Shown here piece after piece: positions 44,847 to 52,012 of a stretch of 64,000 nucleotides of DNA. Position 1 is the stretch's first letter. Every line of letters starts with the position of its first letter. Origin of the DNA: JAAYTL01 sp031460505 (GTDB taxonomy: Bacteria; Bacillota; Clostridia; Tissierellales; Tissierellaceae); the NCBI GenBank assembly GCA_031460505.1, contig JAVKTT010000005.1, positions 1 to 64,000 of the forward strand, written 5' to 3'. The translations under genes and the position numbers were made by a program. The notes beneath the pieces were generated by a model. The model searched no databases. It saw only the letters and a program-made list of their open reading frames with translations, and was not told where the DNA came from.

Positions 44847-45560
44847 TTATTTATCTTCTTTCTTTTTTTGTCCAATTCTTGAAAATATTATTCCTATTTC
44901 ATAAAGCAATAACATTGGAACAGCCAATAATATCTGTGATACTACGTCAGGTGGAGTTAGTATTGCAGCCACAAAAAATATAACTAGTACCATATATTTT
45001 CTATATTTAGTATAAAACTCAACCTTTACCAAACCAAACCTAGTTAACAAAAACATTACAATAGGTAATTCAAAAATTCCACCAAAAGCAAGTAATGTAC
45101 TTAGTACAAAGTTTAAAAAATTGCTAAAACTTATATAGGCTTGTATTTCTGGTATCTGAAATTCCAAAAAGAAGTTTAGTATTAGGGGTAATGCAAATAT
45201 ATAAGCCATTATTGTGCCTAGTATAAAGAAGGCACCACCAAGAAAAAATGCAATCAAAACATATTTCTTTTGTTTATCTTCTAAACCTGGACTTACAAAT
45301 AGCCATATCTGACTGATAATAATAGGGGCTGCCAAAATAATACCACAAACTATAGCAATTCGTATATAACTAAGCATAAGCTCTGAAGGTGTTAGATATA
45401 CAAACTTCATATCAGGGGCTCTTCCAATTATGTCTTTTGCTATTAAATCAGCAAAATTATATGCAATTAATGAAAAACCTATTAATGATAATAAGGATAT
45501 AATAAGTCTTTTTCTAAGCTCACCTAGGTGCCCCACTAATGTTAAGTCCTTATTTGTCAT
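44847..45560 (-). CDS. tatC: Sec-independent translocase subunit TatC
   Basis: Twin-arginine signal receptor and core of the Tat export pore. It is 237 aa from the ATG at 45560; the frame is open 13 codons earlier. The start TNKDLTLVGHLGELRKRLIIS has the conserved HLGELRKR, and six transmembrane helices follow, with FLEFQIPEIQAYISFSNFL and a Pro-rich AILTPPDVVSQILLAVPMLLLYE block (in parts). It overlaps the 3' end of tatA by 11 bp, so translation is likely coupled. The only obvious Tat-type substrate nearby is the UGA-containing lipoprotein. Confidence 0.95.
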   Translation of the reverse strand: MTNKDLTLVGHLGELRKRLIISLLSLIGFSLIAYNFADLIAKDIIGRAPDMKFVYLTPSELMLSYIRIAIVCGIILAAPIIISQIWLFVSPGLEDKQKKYVLIAFFLGGAFFILGTIMAYIFALPLILNFFLEFQIPEIQAYISFSNFLNFVLSTLLAFGGIFELPIVMFLLTRFGLVKVEFYTKYRKYMVLVIFFVAAILTPPDVVSQILLAVPMLLLYEIGIIFSRIGQKKKEDK

Positions 45561-45750
45561 TGGTCTTTTCTTCATCATCCTTATCATCCTTAACTGCATC
45601 CTTTAATTCATCTGTTGCTTTATTTGCTTGGGCCTTAAACTCATTGATTGTTTTACCTAATGTTCTACCAAGCTCCGGAAGTTTGGATGGACCAAAAATT
45701 ATCAGAGCTAGCCCAAAAAGTAACAATAACTCAGTCGTTCCTAATCTCAT
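45550..45750 (-). CDS. tatA: Sec-independent translocase subunit TatA
   Basis: Pore-forming Tat subunit. It is 66 aa: a short N-terminal transmembrane helix (about 5-20, TTELLLLFGLALIIF), the hinge GPSKLPELGRTLGKTINEFK, an amphipathic helix and a very acidic tail (KDDKDDEEKTNDK). The ATG at 45750 is chosen for the AGGAGGG 10 bases upstream. With tatC it forms a minimal TatAC system typical of Firmicutes. Confidence 0.95.
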   Translation of the reverse strand: MRLGTTELLLLFGLALIIFGPSKLPELGRTLGKTINEFKAQANKATDELKDAVKDDKDDEEKTNDK

Positions 45751-45808
45751 TATACAATTCCCTCCTAACACGTAAAATTCGATTATTTAAAATTATGCGT
45801 AATTTTTG

Positions 45809-45836
45809 AAAAACGAGGATTTTCACCCTCGTTTTT
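45809..45836 (-). terminator. Terminator after the UGA-containing lipoprotein gene
   Basis: AAAACGAGG / CCTCGTTTT with an 8-base loop and a T run on the minus strand. It lies between the lipoprotein and tatA, so tatAC may depend on partial read-through. Confidence 0.78.
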
Positions 45837-45852
45837 AACTTATTATTTTTTA

Positions 45853-46500
45853 TTAAACGCTTTCATTTAAAAGTTCAACTGTTTTCCTTAATACATCAGC
45901 TGTTACACCTGCACAACGTGCCTTTCTTTCATGATCACCATAAGCAACACCTTGCTCCTTCATGAAAGTACCTACAGAATCTTCACACAATGTAGATTCT
46001 GCAACTGTGTGAGTAAGGTTCAAATTCTCAGGTTGATATTGAGGAAATTCATGAGTCTTGTACCAGTTGAATAATTGACCAACTAATTTCTTTGATGTAT
46101 CTACATCTGTAACCATACCAATACATGTAGCAGCAACACCTAATGCACCACATAGTGCTCCTTGTCCATATCCTGATCCAGCATGAGTAAATGCTGCAGT
46201 TGGAATTTGATTGTATGGATATCCTACTTCACTTGCTAAATAGCCGAAGAACCCTTCAGCAACACCAACGCCTCAGCCACCCTTTTCGAAATATGTATTG
46301 TAGCCTATTTCTTCTGCTTTGGCTGGGTCAAGCTTCACATATTTAAATGGATACTCTGGAACACCATCAACTCCTGCACTTGCAGTTTCTGCTGAACAAC
46401 CAGTTAATAATCCACCCATTGTACCTACAACCGCTACTCCAGCTAAGGAAGTTCCCATGCCTTTGAGGAAATCTTTCCTTGAAATTTGTTTTTCAGTCAC
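45853..46500 (-). CDS. Probable selenoprotein: Tat-type lipoprotein of the C_GCAxxG_C_C / split-Soret-like family
   Basis: A single reading frame of 215 aa is interrupted only by an in-frame TGA (46273-46275) at residue 76, where family members are expected to have Cys (KGG-U-GVGVAEGFFGYLA). The frame continues with conserved family sequence: HAGSGYGQGALCGALGVAATCIG and further Cys at 172 and 196, giving the pattern U76, C117, C126, C172, C196. A SECIS-like hairpin follows the TGA. The N-terminus has a Tat-like SRKDFLKG and a lipobox ending at Cys35 (LLTGC), so the protein should be exported folded and lipid-anchored. tatA and tatC lie directly downstream. A nonsense-mutated pseudogene is the alternative; the intact frame and hairpin argue against it. 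Metal or haem ligation by the cysteines is inference. Confidence 0.85.
46243..46260 (-). promoter_or_regulatory. Bacterial SECIS-like hairpin
   Basis: On the minus strand GCTGAAGGGTTCTTCGGC folds into a 7-bp stem (one G-U pair) with a GGTT loop. The loop begins 19 bases after the TGA at 46273-46275. E. coli fdhF has a GGUC loop at a similar distance. This meets the usual bacterial SECIS pattern of a stem with G at the start of a small apical loop. Confidence 0.8.
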
Positions 46501-46680
46501 TTTACAACTCCTCCTTTGATAAAGTCTTTAATAATCATTATTAATGTAAAAAACATATTATTTGATTAATAATACAAATATATTATATAGCCATAATCTT
46601 ACAATGTCAAACAATTAACGATATATTTTTATCCAATATTGATATTTTAATATCAACATACTATACTTCTACAAATATCA

Positions 46681-46706
46681 AAAACGAGGATAAATTATCC
46701 TCGTTT
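46681..46706 (-). terminator. Intrinsic terminator of the sortase gene
   Basis: AAACGAGGATAA / TTATCCTCGTTT repeat followed by T on the minus strand. The remaining ~180 bases up to the lipoprotein gene are very AT-rich and must hold its promoter; I cannot choose one. Confidence 0.75.
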
Positions 46707-46717
46707 AAGCTTTAGTG

Positions 46718-47392
46718 TTATTCAGATTTTATCTCTGCTAGATCATAAGGATACGAATCTACTAATTCTCCTAATGCAAAAAACCTCTTCCCATTTTTCG
46801 ACGTATAATAGCACGTCATTAGAGAAATGATAGGTTTTCCTTTATCTTCTGCTCTTTTCTCATCTAGCATATACATAGCTGTATCTGGTACTATCTCTGT
46901 ATTATATATCTCATATTCATAAACAACTTTTTTGTTAGTAATCTTAACTATACTTCCTGCTTCAATATCCAATAATGGTCCAAATAGTGTCTTTTTATCC
47001 CTTATATAATGTCCTGCTAGGGTATAATTTCCCTTTCCCATCTCCTGATTTTCCTGCATGGTTGCAACCCCTACTAACAGATTTGCATCTGTAACACCCT
47101 TTAATATAGGTAGGTTGATATTTAAATCATCAATTGATATATAGCCAATTAATAGATCATAATCAATTTCATTTCTATTACCTAAAACTGTTGTTAAATC
47201 CACATCCCTTACACTTGAGTAATCAAAGGCAGCTTCTCTTGATTGATTTACTTCTATGTCTTCATATGATATTTCTTCTAGAATATCCATACTATTATTG
47301 ACGTTTCGTCTAATCAACTGATTACTTAAGTATGGAATAGACATAAACCCAATTCCTACAACGATTAATATAATAGATAAAAACCTCTTCAT
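46718..47392 (-). CDS. Sortase (class A-like transpeptidase)
   Basis: Cysteine transpeptidase that anchors surface proteins or builds pili. It is 224 aa from the ATG at 47392, which follows GGGGG; the frame opens 5 codons earlier. An N-terminal membrane anchor (about 1-22) precedes the sortase barrel with the catalytic His in LAGHYIRDKKTLFGPL, Cys in ISLMTCYYTSKNGKRFFALGE and the Arg of GKRFF. No protein with a recognisable LPXTG-type tail is in the window, so its substrate is elsewhere. Confidence 0.92.
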   Translation of the reverse strand: MKRFLSIILIVVGIGFMSIPYLSNQLIRRNVNNSMDILEEISYEDIEVNQSREAAFDYSSVRDVDLTTVLGNRNEIDYDLLIGYISIDDLNINLPILKGVTDANLLVGVATMQENQEMGKGNYTLAGHYIRDKKTLFGPLLDIEAGSIVKITNKKVVYEYEIYNTEIVPDTAMYMLDEKRAEDKGKPIISLMTCYYTSKNGKRFFALGELVDSYPYDLAEIKSE

Positions 47393-47426
47393 ATAGAATA
47401 CCCCCATAGGTATATTTGCATATTTA

Positions 47427-48152
47427 TTATGATTTATACCCTAGTTCTTCTATCTTTGGTTCTTTGTCTGCAAATTTAATTGCACTTGTTGCTAAAACTT
47501 TCAAAGCATCCACTATATTGCCTTCTAATTTATACAAATCCATTGCAACAGATATTTCCGTACATCCAGCAATAAATACATCTACACCTTGATCTCGTAA
47601 ATCATCCATGGCCTTATACATTCCATCTAGACTATCTTGTTGTATACCTTCTTTTATATTATATATTAATTCCGTAACATAATATTGATTTTCAGGAGAA
47701 GGTTTTATGACTTCTATTTCGTATTTATTGAAAATACTGTCATAAACCTTAGCCTGAATAGTTCCTTCTGTTGCTAATAATCCAATCTTATTTATATCTT
47801 CGTAGTTATCTTTAATATGTTTAGCTGTTTCATCAATCATATTGATAAAAGGAATATTAATCTTCTCTAAGATATCATCATAAAAATGATGTGCTGTATT
47901 ACATGGCATAACTAAATAATTAGCACCCATTTTTTCTAGAGCAAGAGCTGATTTAGTAAGCTGTACCCTTGGGTCTTCACCAACTTTATTTAAAATATAA
48001 TTTGTTCTATCAGGTATTGAAGTGTTGTTGTCAATTAAAATTCTAATATGTTCCTGGTCTGAATTTGCATTTGTCATTAATACTATCATTTCAAATAATT
48101 TTACTGTAGCTAGTGGTCCCATTCCACCGATGATTCCTAAAGTTTTATCCAT
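47427..48152 (-). CDS. Aspartate/glutamate racemase family protein
   Basis: Cofactor-independent amino acid racemase, most like aspartate racemase. It is 241 aa. The two catalytic cysteines are in MPCNTAHHFYD and IAGCTEISVAMD, the usual CNT and GCTE motifs. The N-terminus LGIIGGMGPLATVKLFE is typical. It lies between the sortase and apbE, both in the same direction. D-Asp could serve wall cross-links (see the ATP-grasp gene at 53560); this link is inference. Confidence 0.92.
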   Translation of the reverse strand: MDKTLGIIGGMGPLATVKLFEMIVLMTNANSDQEHIRILIDNNTSIPDRTNYILNKVGEDPRVQLTKSALALEKMGANYLVMPCNTAHHFYDDILEKINIPFINMIDETAKHIKDNYEDINKIGLLATEGTIQAKVYDSIFNKYEIEVIKPSPENQYYVTELIYNIKEGIQQDSLDGMYKAMDDLRDQGVDVFIAGCTEISVAMDLYKLEGNIVDALKVLATSAIKFADKEPKIEELGYKS

Positions 48153-48200
48153 TACATTATCCCCCTTAGTTTTAATATGTTTTAATGATAACTTAAAGTT

Positions 48201-49280
48201 TTATTTCTTAATGGCTCCTGTTGCGCCATAGCTAAGCATAATATCTTTCATTCCTTCTGATGCTTCAATTGTTCCATCTGGTAATACCCACGCTGCCTCA
48301 AGATTATCAATTGAATCCACTAACTGTTTGCTTTCTTCAAATGGAAGTAAAAATACAGCCGTAGAATAGAAATCAGCCATCCCAGAATGTGGAGTAACTA
48401 TTGTTACTTGTCTATAATAATCAGTCGGCATAAGTGTCTCAGGATGAACTATATGATGATACCTCTTGTCATTCACAAAATAGTATCTTTGATGATCACC
48501 ACTACTAACAACTGAGGAATCAGTTATAAAAATCGTCTCTAATACCCTTCCAGTATCAAATATTGATGTGTCCGGATTTTGAATACCTACTCCCCATTTA
48601 TCCCTTATATCATCTAATGGTTTACCTATAGCCCTAATATTTCCACCAGCACTTATTAAAGCAGATTTTAGTCCTTCTTCTTGAATCTCCTTTGCAACTA
48701 TCTCAGTGGCAAACCCCTTAGCTACTGCACCTACATCTAATATCATCTTAGGATCCTCTAGATAAACAGTACTTTCCTCTTCATTAACAATGATTTTATC
48801 CATATCAACATGAGATTGTGCTTCTATTAGTAGATCCATAGGTGGTAATTTTGCATTTTCTGGATCATTTATACCTTCTTCTCTATAATCATTCCAGATA
48901 TCTGTAACGGAACCCATGGCTATATTGTTAAGATTTCCAGTTTTATTATACAGATCTTTTGCAAATAGGATTAGATCTATAATCTCTCTTTCTACCTTTA
49001 CAGGTTTAATTCCTGCATTATCGTTTATAGTTTTAATATTATTTAAGCCATCATAATTATTGAATCTATCGTATAGCTTATGCAGTTCAAAAAATCTCTC
49101 TTCTAGAATTTTCATGTAGTTTGAAAACTCTTTTTCATTCTTCGTATATGCAACAACTTGCATGATTGTATCAAAACTACCATAAAAGGTATAATCATAC
49201 TTAGTATAAGTTTCTGTGCACCCTACTAATGTACTTAAAACCATTATTATTACCAATGTCATAGCTATTGTCTTTTTCAT
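48201..49280 (-). CDS. apbE: FAD:protein FMN transferase ApbE (lipoprotein)
   Basis: Attaches FMN to Ser/Thr of target proteins through a phosphoester bond, using FAD. It is 359 aa. The signal peptide ends in the lipobox LVGC (near residue 21), so it acts outside the membrane. Typical ApbE blocks are YTFYGSFDTIMQVVAY, YDRFNNYDGL, LDVGAVAKGFATEIVAKEI and the C-terminal VSSGDHQRYY and HHIVHPETLMPT. The SGAT-containing lipoprotein at 44452-44793 is an obvious target. It sits directly after a repeat lipoprotein gene. Confidence 0.95.
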   Translation of the reverse strand: MKKTIAMTLVIIMVLSTLVGCTETYTKYDYTFYGSFDTIMQVVAYTKNEKEFSNYMKILEERFFELHKLYDRFNNYDGLNNIKTINDNAGIKPVKVEREIIDLILFAKDLYNKTGNLNNIAMGSVTDIWNDYREEGINDPENAKLPPMDLLIEAQSHVDMDKIIVNEEESTVYLEDPKMILDVGAVAKGFATEIVAKEIQEEGLKSALISAGGNIRAIGKPLDDIRDKWGVGIQNPDTSIFDTGRVLETIFITDSSVVSSGDHQRYYFVNDKRYHHIVHPETLMPTDYYRQVTIVTPHSGMADFYSTAVFLLPFEESKQLVDSIDNLEAAWVLPDGTIEASEGMKDIMLSYGATGAIKK

Positions 49281-49340
49281 GTCATCACCCTAGTATATAA
49301 TATCAAATTTATGTAATTCAAACAATACAATATAAATAAA

Positions 49341-49366
49341 TAAACTCTCCCGTGCGGGAGAGTTTA
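49341..49366 (-). terminator. Terminator after repeat lipoprotein 1
   Basis: TAAACTCTCCCG / CGGGAGAGTTTA perfect 12-bp repeat with a 2-base loop, the most GC-rich hairpin in the area, followed on the minus strand by TTTATTTAT. Confidence 0.82.
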
Positions 49367-49382
49367 TGAAAATTTTATTTAA

Positions 49383-50510
49383 TTATCTAGCATTAGCTGC
49401 TGCTTCTTCAACTACAGCTAAATAAGATTCAACAGTTATAGTAACAGTTGATGTTAATTCTGGTACGTCTGGTACATTTTGGTGAGTTGGGTTAGTTTCT
49501 TTAACTGGTAAGTTAACTATTTCATCTACAGTTTTACCAACCATCCATTCTTGGAATGAAGTCATTTGCTCATACCATTCTCTACCTATACCAGTAGCTG
49601 CTGAAGCACCTTTCATGCCATAGTCTTCTTTTAATTCATGTTTAGTTTTTAATTCTGCTTCTTTATCAGTAGTGATTTTGCCTTCAGCATCGTATGCAAC
49701 TCTTACTTGAGCATTATCAATAATAGTTCCAACAACTTTTCCATCTGCATCAAATGCAGTAGCAGTCATATATACATCAGCTTGTGCTCTTGGAAGAACT
49801 TGATTACCATTTGCATCTGTACCTAAAGCTTTTGAGCTACCTATACCTGCTTGAATTCCTAAGCCTACAGTTTCGCCACCTTCAACTTCTATAGCGTTAT
49901 CCCAAGCTTCCTCAACAGCTGCTATGTAGTCACCTACTTTGATTGTAACTGATGAAGTTAATTCAGCTACATCTGCAACACCTTCTTTAACTGGTAAGTT
50001 AACTATTTCATCAACAGTTTTACCAATCATCCATTCTTCGAATGCTTCAGCTTGTTCATACCATTCTTTACCTATAGCTGAAGCGCCCTTCATACCATAA
50101 GCATCTCCAAGATCTACTTTAGTTAATACTTCAGCTTCTAAGTCAGAAGTAATAGCCATTGCTTCATCAAATGCAACTTTAGCTTGAACTACGTCTAAAG
50201 TAACGCTTGCTACTTTACCATCTGCGTCAAATCCTACAGCAGCCATAGTAACATCTGCTTGTGCTGAAGCGTTTACAGCGTTGCCATTAGCATCTGCGCC
50301 TTTTTCTTTTGATTTTGCAATTGAAATGTTTTGACCTAAACCTAATTTAGCTACTTTTGCTGCAGCTGGTTCTTCGTCTACTGGATCTTCAGTATCATTT
50401 GATACTGGTGGTGCATTATCTACAGGATCTTTTTCATCATTACTTGTACATCCTGTGAACACAGTAGCGATCAAAACTAGCACTAATAACAGTGAAATAA
50501 TTTTTTTCAT
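49383..50510 (-). CDS. Secreted lipoprotein with two internal repeats, copy 1
   Basis: I do not recognise a named family with certainty. It is 375 aa. The signal peptide ends in FTGC (Cys21), followed by an acidic Pro-rich linker (22-52). Two ~155-residue repeats then follow (from about 53 and 214), each with DANGN, FDADGKV, the block YGMKGASA..G(K/R)EWYEQ, EWM(I/V)GKTVDEIVNLPVKE and a closing ELTS(S/T)VTI. The strand pattern recalls FMN_bind-like domains but the SGAT attachment site is not present. It lies between apbE and a close paralogue and has the same upstream sequence as that paralogue. Likely an abundant surface protein. Confidence 0.88.
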   Translation of the reverse strand: MKKIISLLLVLVLIATVFTGCTSNDEKDPVDNAPPVSNDTEDPVDEEPAAAKVAKLGLGQNISIAKSKEKGADANGNAVNASAQADVTMAAVGFDADGKVASVTLDVVQAKVAFDEAMAITSDLEAEVLTKVDLGDAYGMKGASAIGKEWYEQAEAFEEWMIGKTVDEIVNLPVKEGVADVAELTSSVTIKVGDYIAAVEEAWDNAIEVEGGETVGLGIQAGIGSSKALGTDANGNQVLPRAQADVYMTATAFDADGKVVGTIIDNAQVRVAYDAEGKITTDKEAELKTKHELKEDYGMKGASAATGIGREWYEQMTSFQEWMVGKTVDEIVNLPVKETNPTHQNVPDVPELTSTVTITVESYLAVVEEAAANAR

Positions 50511-50647
50511 TTAAAATACCTCCATTAAAATTATAGTTTTGTATCAACGTTTTCCATTATAGCATATTGTTTTAAATTCGACAATATTGTTTATAATTTG
50601 ACAATATATCTGGGTATTCAATGTAATTCTTGTTCCATGATGTGTAA

Positions 50648-50720
50648 GCATAAAAAATATACTCCTCCTTGTCTTAAACAGTTAATTATTTAAACTGTCT
50701 ACTGCAAGGGGAGCATATCA
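50648..50720 (-). terminator. Long terminator hairpin after repeat lipoprotein 2
   Basis: A bipartite hairpin: outer arms TCCTCCTTG and CAAGGGGAG, inner arms AAACAGTT and AAACTGT, with a TTTTTTAT tract on the minus strand. It is followed by the ~60-bp promoter-proximal region of copy 1. A short ATTTA-type tandem (TTTAA units, about 50727-50751) lies next to it. Confidence 0.7.
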
Positions 50721-50749
50721 GAGTTTATATTTAATTTAATTTAATTTAA

Positions 50750-51904
50750 TTATCTAGCATTAGCTGCCGCTTCTTCAACTACAGCTAAATATCCTTCAAC
50801 AGTTATAGTAACAGTTGATGTTAATTCTGGTACGTCTGGTACGTGTTGGTGAGTTGGGTTAGCTTCTTTAACTGGTAAGTTAACTATTTCATCAATAGAT
50901 TTACCAACCATCCATTCTTGGAATGAAGTCATTTGCTCATACCATTCTCTACCTATACCTGTAGATGCTGAAACACCCTTCATACCATAATCTTCTTTTA
51001 ATTCATGTTTAGTTTTTAATTCAGCTGCTTTGTCAGTAGTGATTTTACCTTCAGCATCATAATCAACTTTAACTTGAGCAGTATCTATGATAGTTCCAAC
51101 TACTTTTCCATCTGCATCAAATGCAGTTGCAGCCATGTATACATCAGCTTGTGCTCTTGGAAGAACTTGATTACCATTTGCATCTGTACCTAAAGCTTTT
51201 GAGCTACCTATACCAGCTTTAACTCCTAAACCTACAGTTTCGCCACCTTCTACTTCTATAGCGTTATCCCAAGCTTCTTCAACAGCTGCTATGTAGCTTT
51301 CTACAGTTATTGTAACAGTTGAAGTTAATTCTGGTACATCTGGTACATTTTTATGACTTGGATCTCTTTCTTTAACTGGTAAGTTAACTATTTCATCAAC
51401 AGTTTTACCAATCATCCACTCTTCAAATGCTGCCATTTGCTCATACCATTCTTTTCCTATAGCTGAAGCACCCTTCATGTTATAGTCTTCTTTAAGATCT
51501 TTTTTACTTAAAACTTCAGCTTCTTTATCAGAAGTAATGTTCATTTCTTCATCAAATGCAACTTTAGCTTGAACTACGTCTACAGTAACACTTGTAACTT
51601 TACCATCTGCATCAAATCCTACAGCAGCCATAGTAACATCTGCTTGAGATGAAGCATTTACAGGATTGCCATTAGCATCTGTACCTTTTTCTTTTGATTT
51701 TGCGATTGAAATGTTTTGACCTAAACCTAATTTTGCTACTTTTGCAGCAGCAGGTTCTTCGTCTACTGGATCTTCTGTATCATTTGCATCAGTTGATGCT
51801 GGTGGTGCATTATCTACAGGATCTTTTTCATCATTACTTGTACATCCCGTGAACACAGTAGCAATCAAAACTAGCACTAATAACAGTGAAATAATTTTTT
51901 TCAT
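50750..51904 (-). CDS. Secreted lipoprotein with two internal repeats, copy 2
   Basis: Paralogue of copy 1, 384 aa, with an identical signal peptide and lipobox (Cys21) and very similar repeats. Differences concentrate in the first repeat, where copy 2 has the RDPSHKNVPDVPEL segment that copy 1 lacks in that place but has in its second repeat. About 60 bp upstream of the ATG, including the ribosome site and leader TTTAAAATACCTCCATT (plus strand), is almost identical in both copies, so the duplication included the regulatory region. Each copy has its own terminator. Function unknown. Confidence 0.88.
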   Translation of the reverse strand: MKKIISLLLVLVLIATVFTGCTSNDEKDPVDNAPPASTDANDTEDPVDEEPAAAKVAKLGLGQNISIAKSKEKGTDANGNPVNASSQADVTMAAVGFDADGKVTSVTVDVVQAKVAFDEEMNITSDKEAEVLSKKDLKEDYNMKGASAIGKEWYEQMAAFEEWMIGKTVDEIVNLPVKERDPSHKNVPDVPELTSTVTITVESYIAAVEEAWDNAIEVEGGETVGLGVKAGIGSSKALGTDANGNQVLPRAQADVYMAATAFDADGKVVGTIIDTAQVKVDYDAEGKITTDKAAELKTKHELKEDYGMKGVSASTGIGREWYEQMTSFQEWMVGKSIDEIVNLPVKEANPTHQHVPDVPELTSTVTITVEGYLAVVEEAAANAR

Positions 51905-52012
51905 TTAAAATACCTCCATTAAAATTATAGTTTTGTATCAACGTTTTCATTATATCACATCGTCAATTATTAGACAATAACTTTGTGAAATAAATACTGA
52001 ATTCTGGTAAAA

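Noticed and set aside
46243..46500. The 75-codon ORF ending at TGA, read as a truncated pseudogene of a Tat lipoprotein
   Set aside because: The frame continues for 139 more codons of conserved family sequence, the TGA falls on an expected Cys position, and a SECIS-like hairpin follows it. A simple nonsense mutation would not explain all three.
50727..50753. ATTTAATTTAATTTAA-like tandem repeat
   Set aside because: It is short and made of simple A/T units next to a terminator; not a CRISPR and not a functional repeat that I can support.
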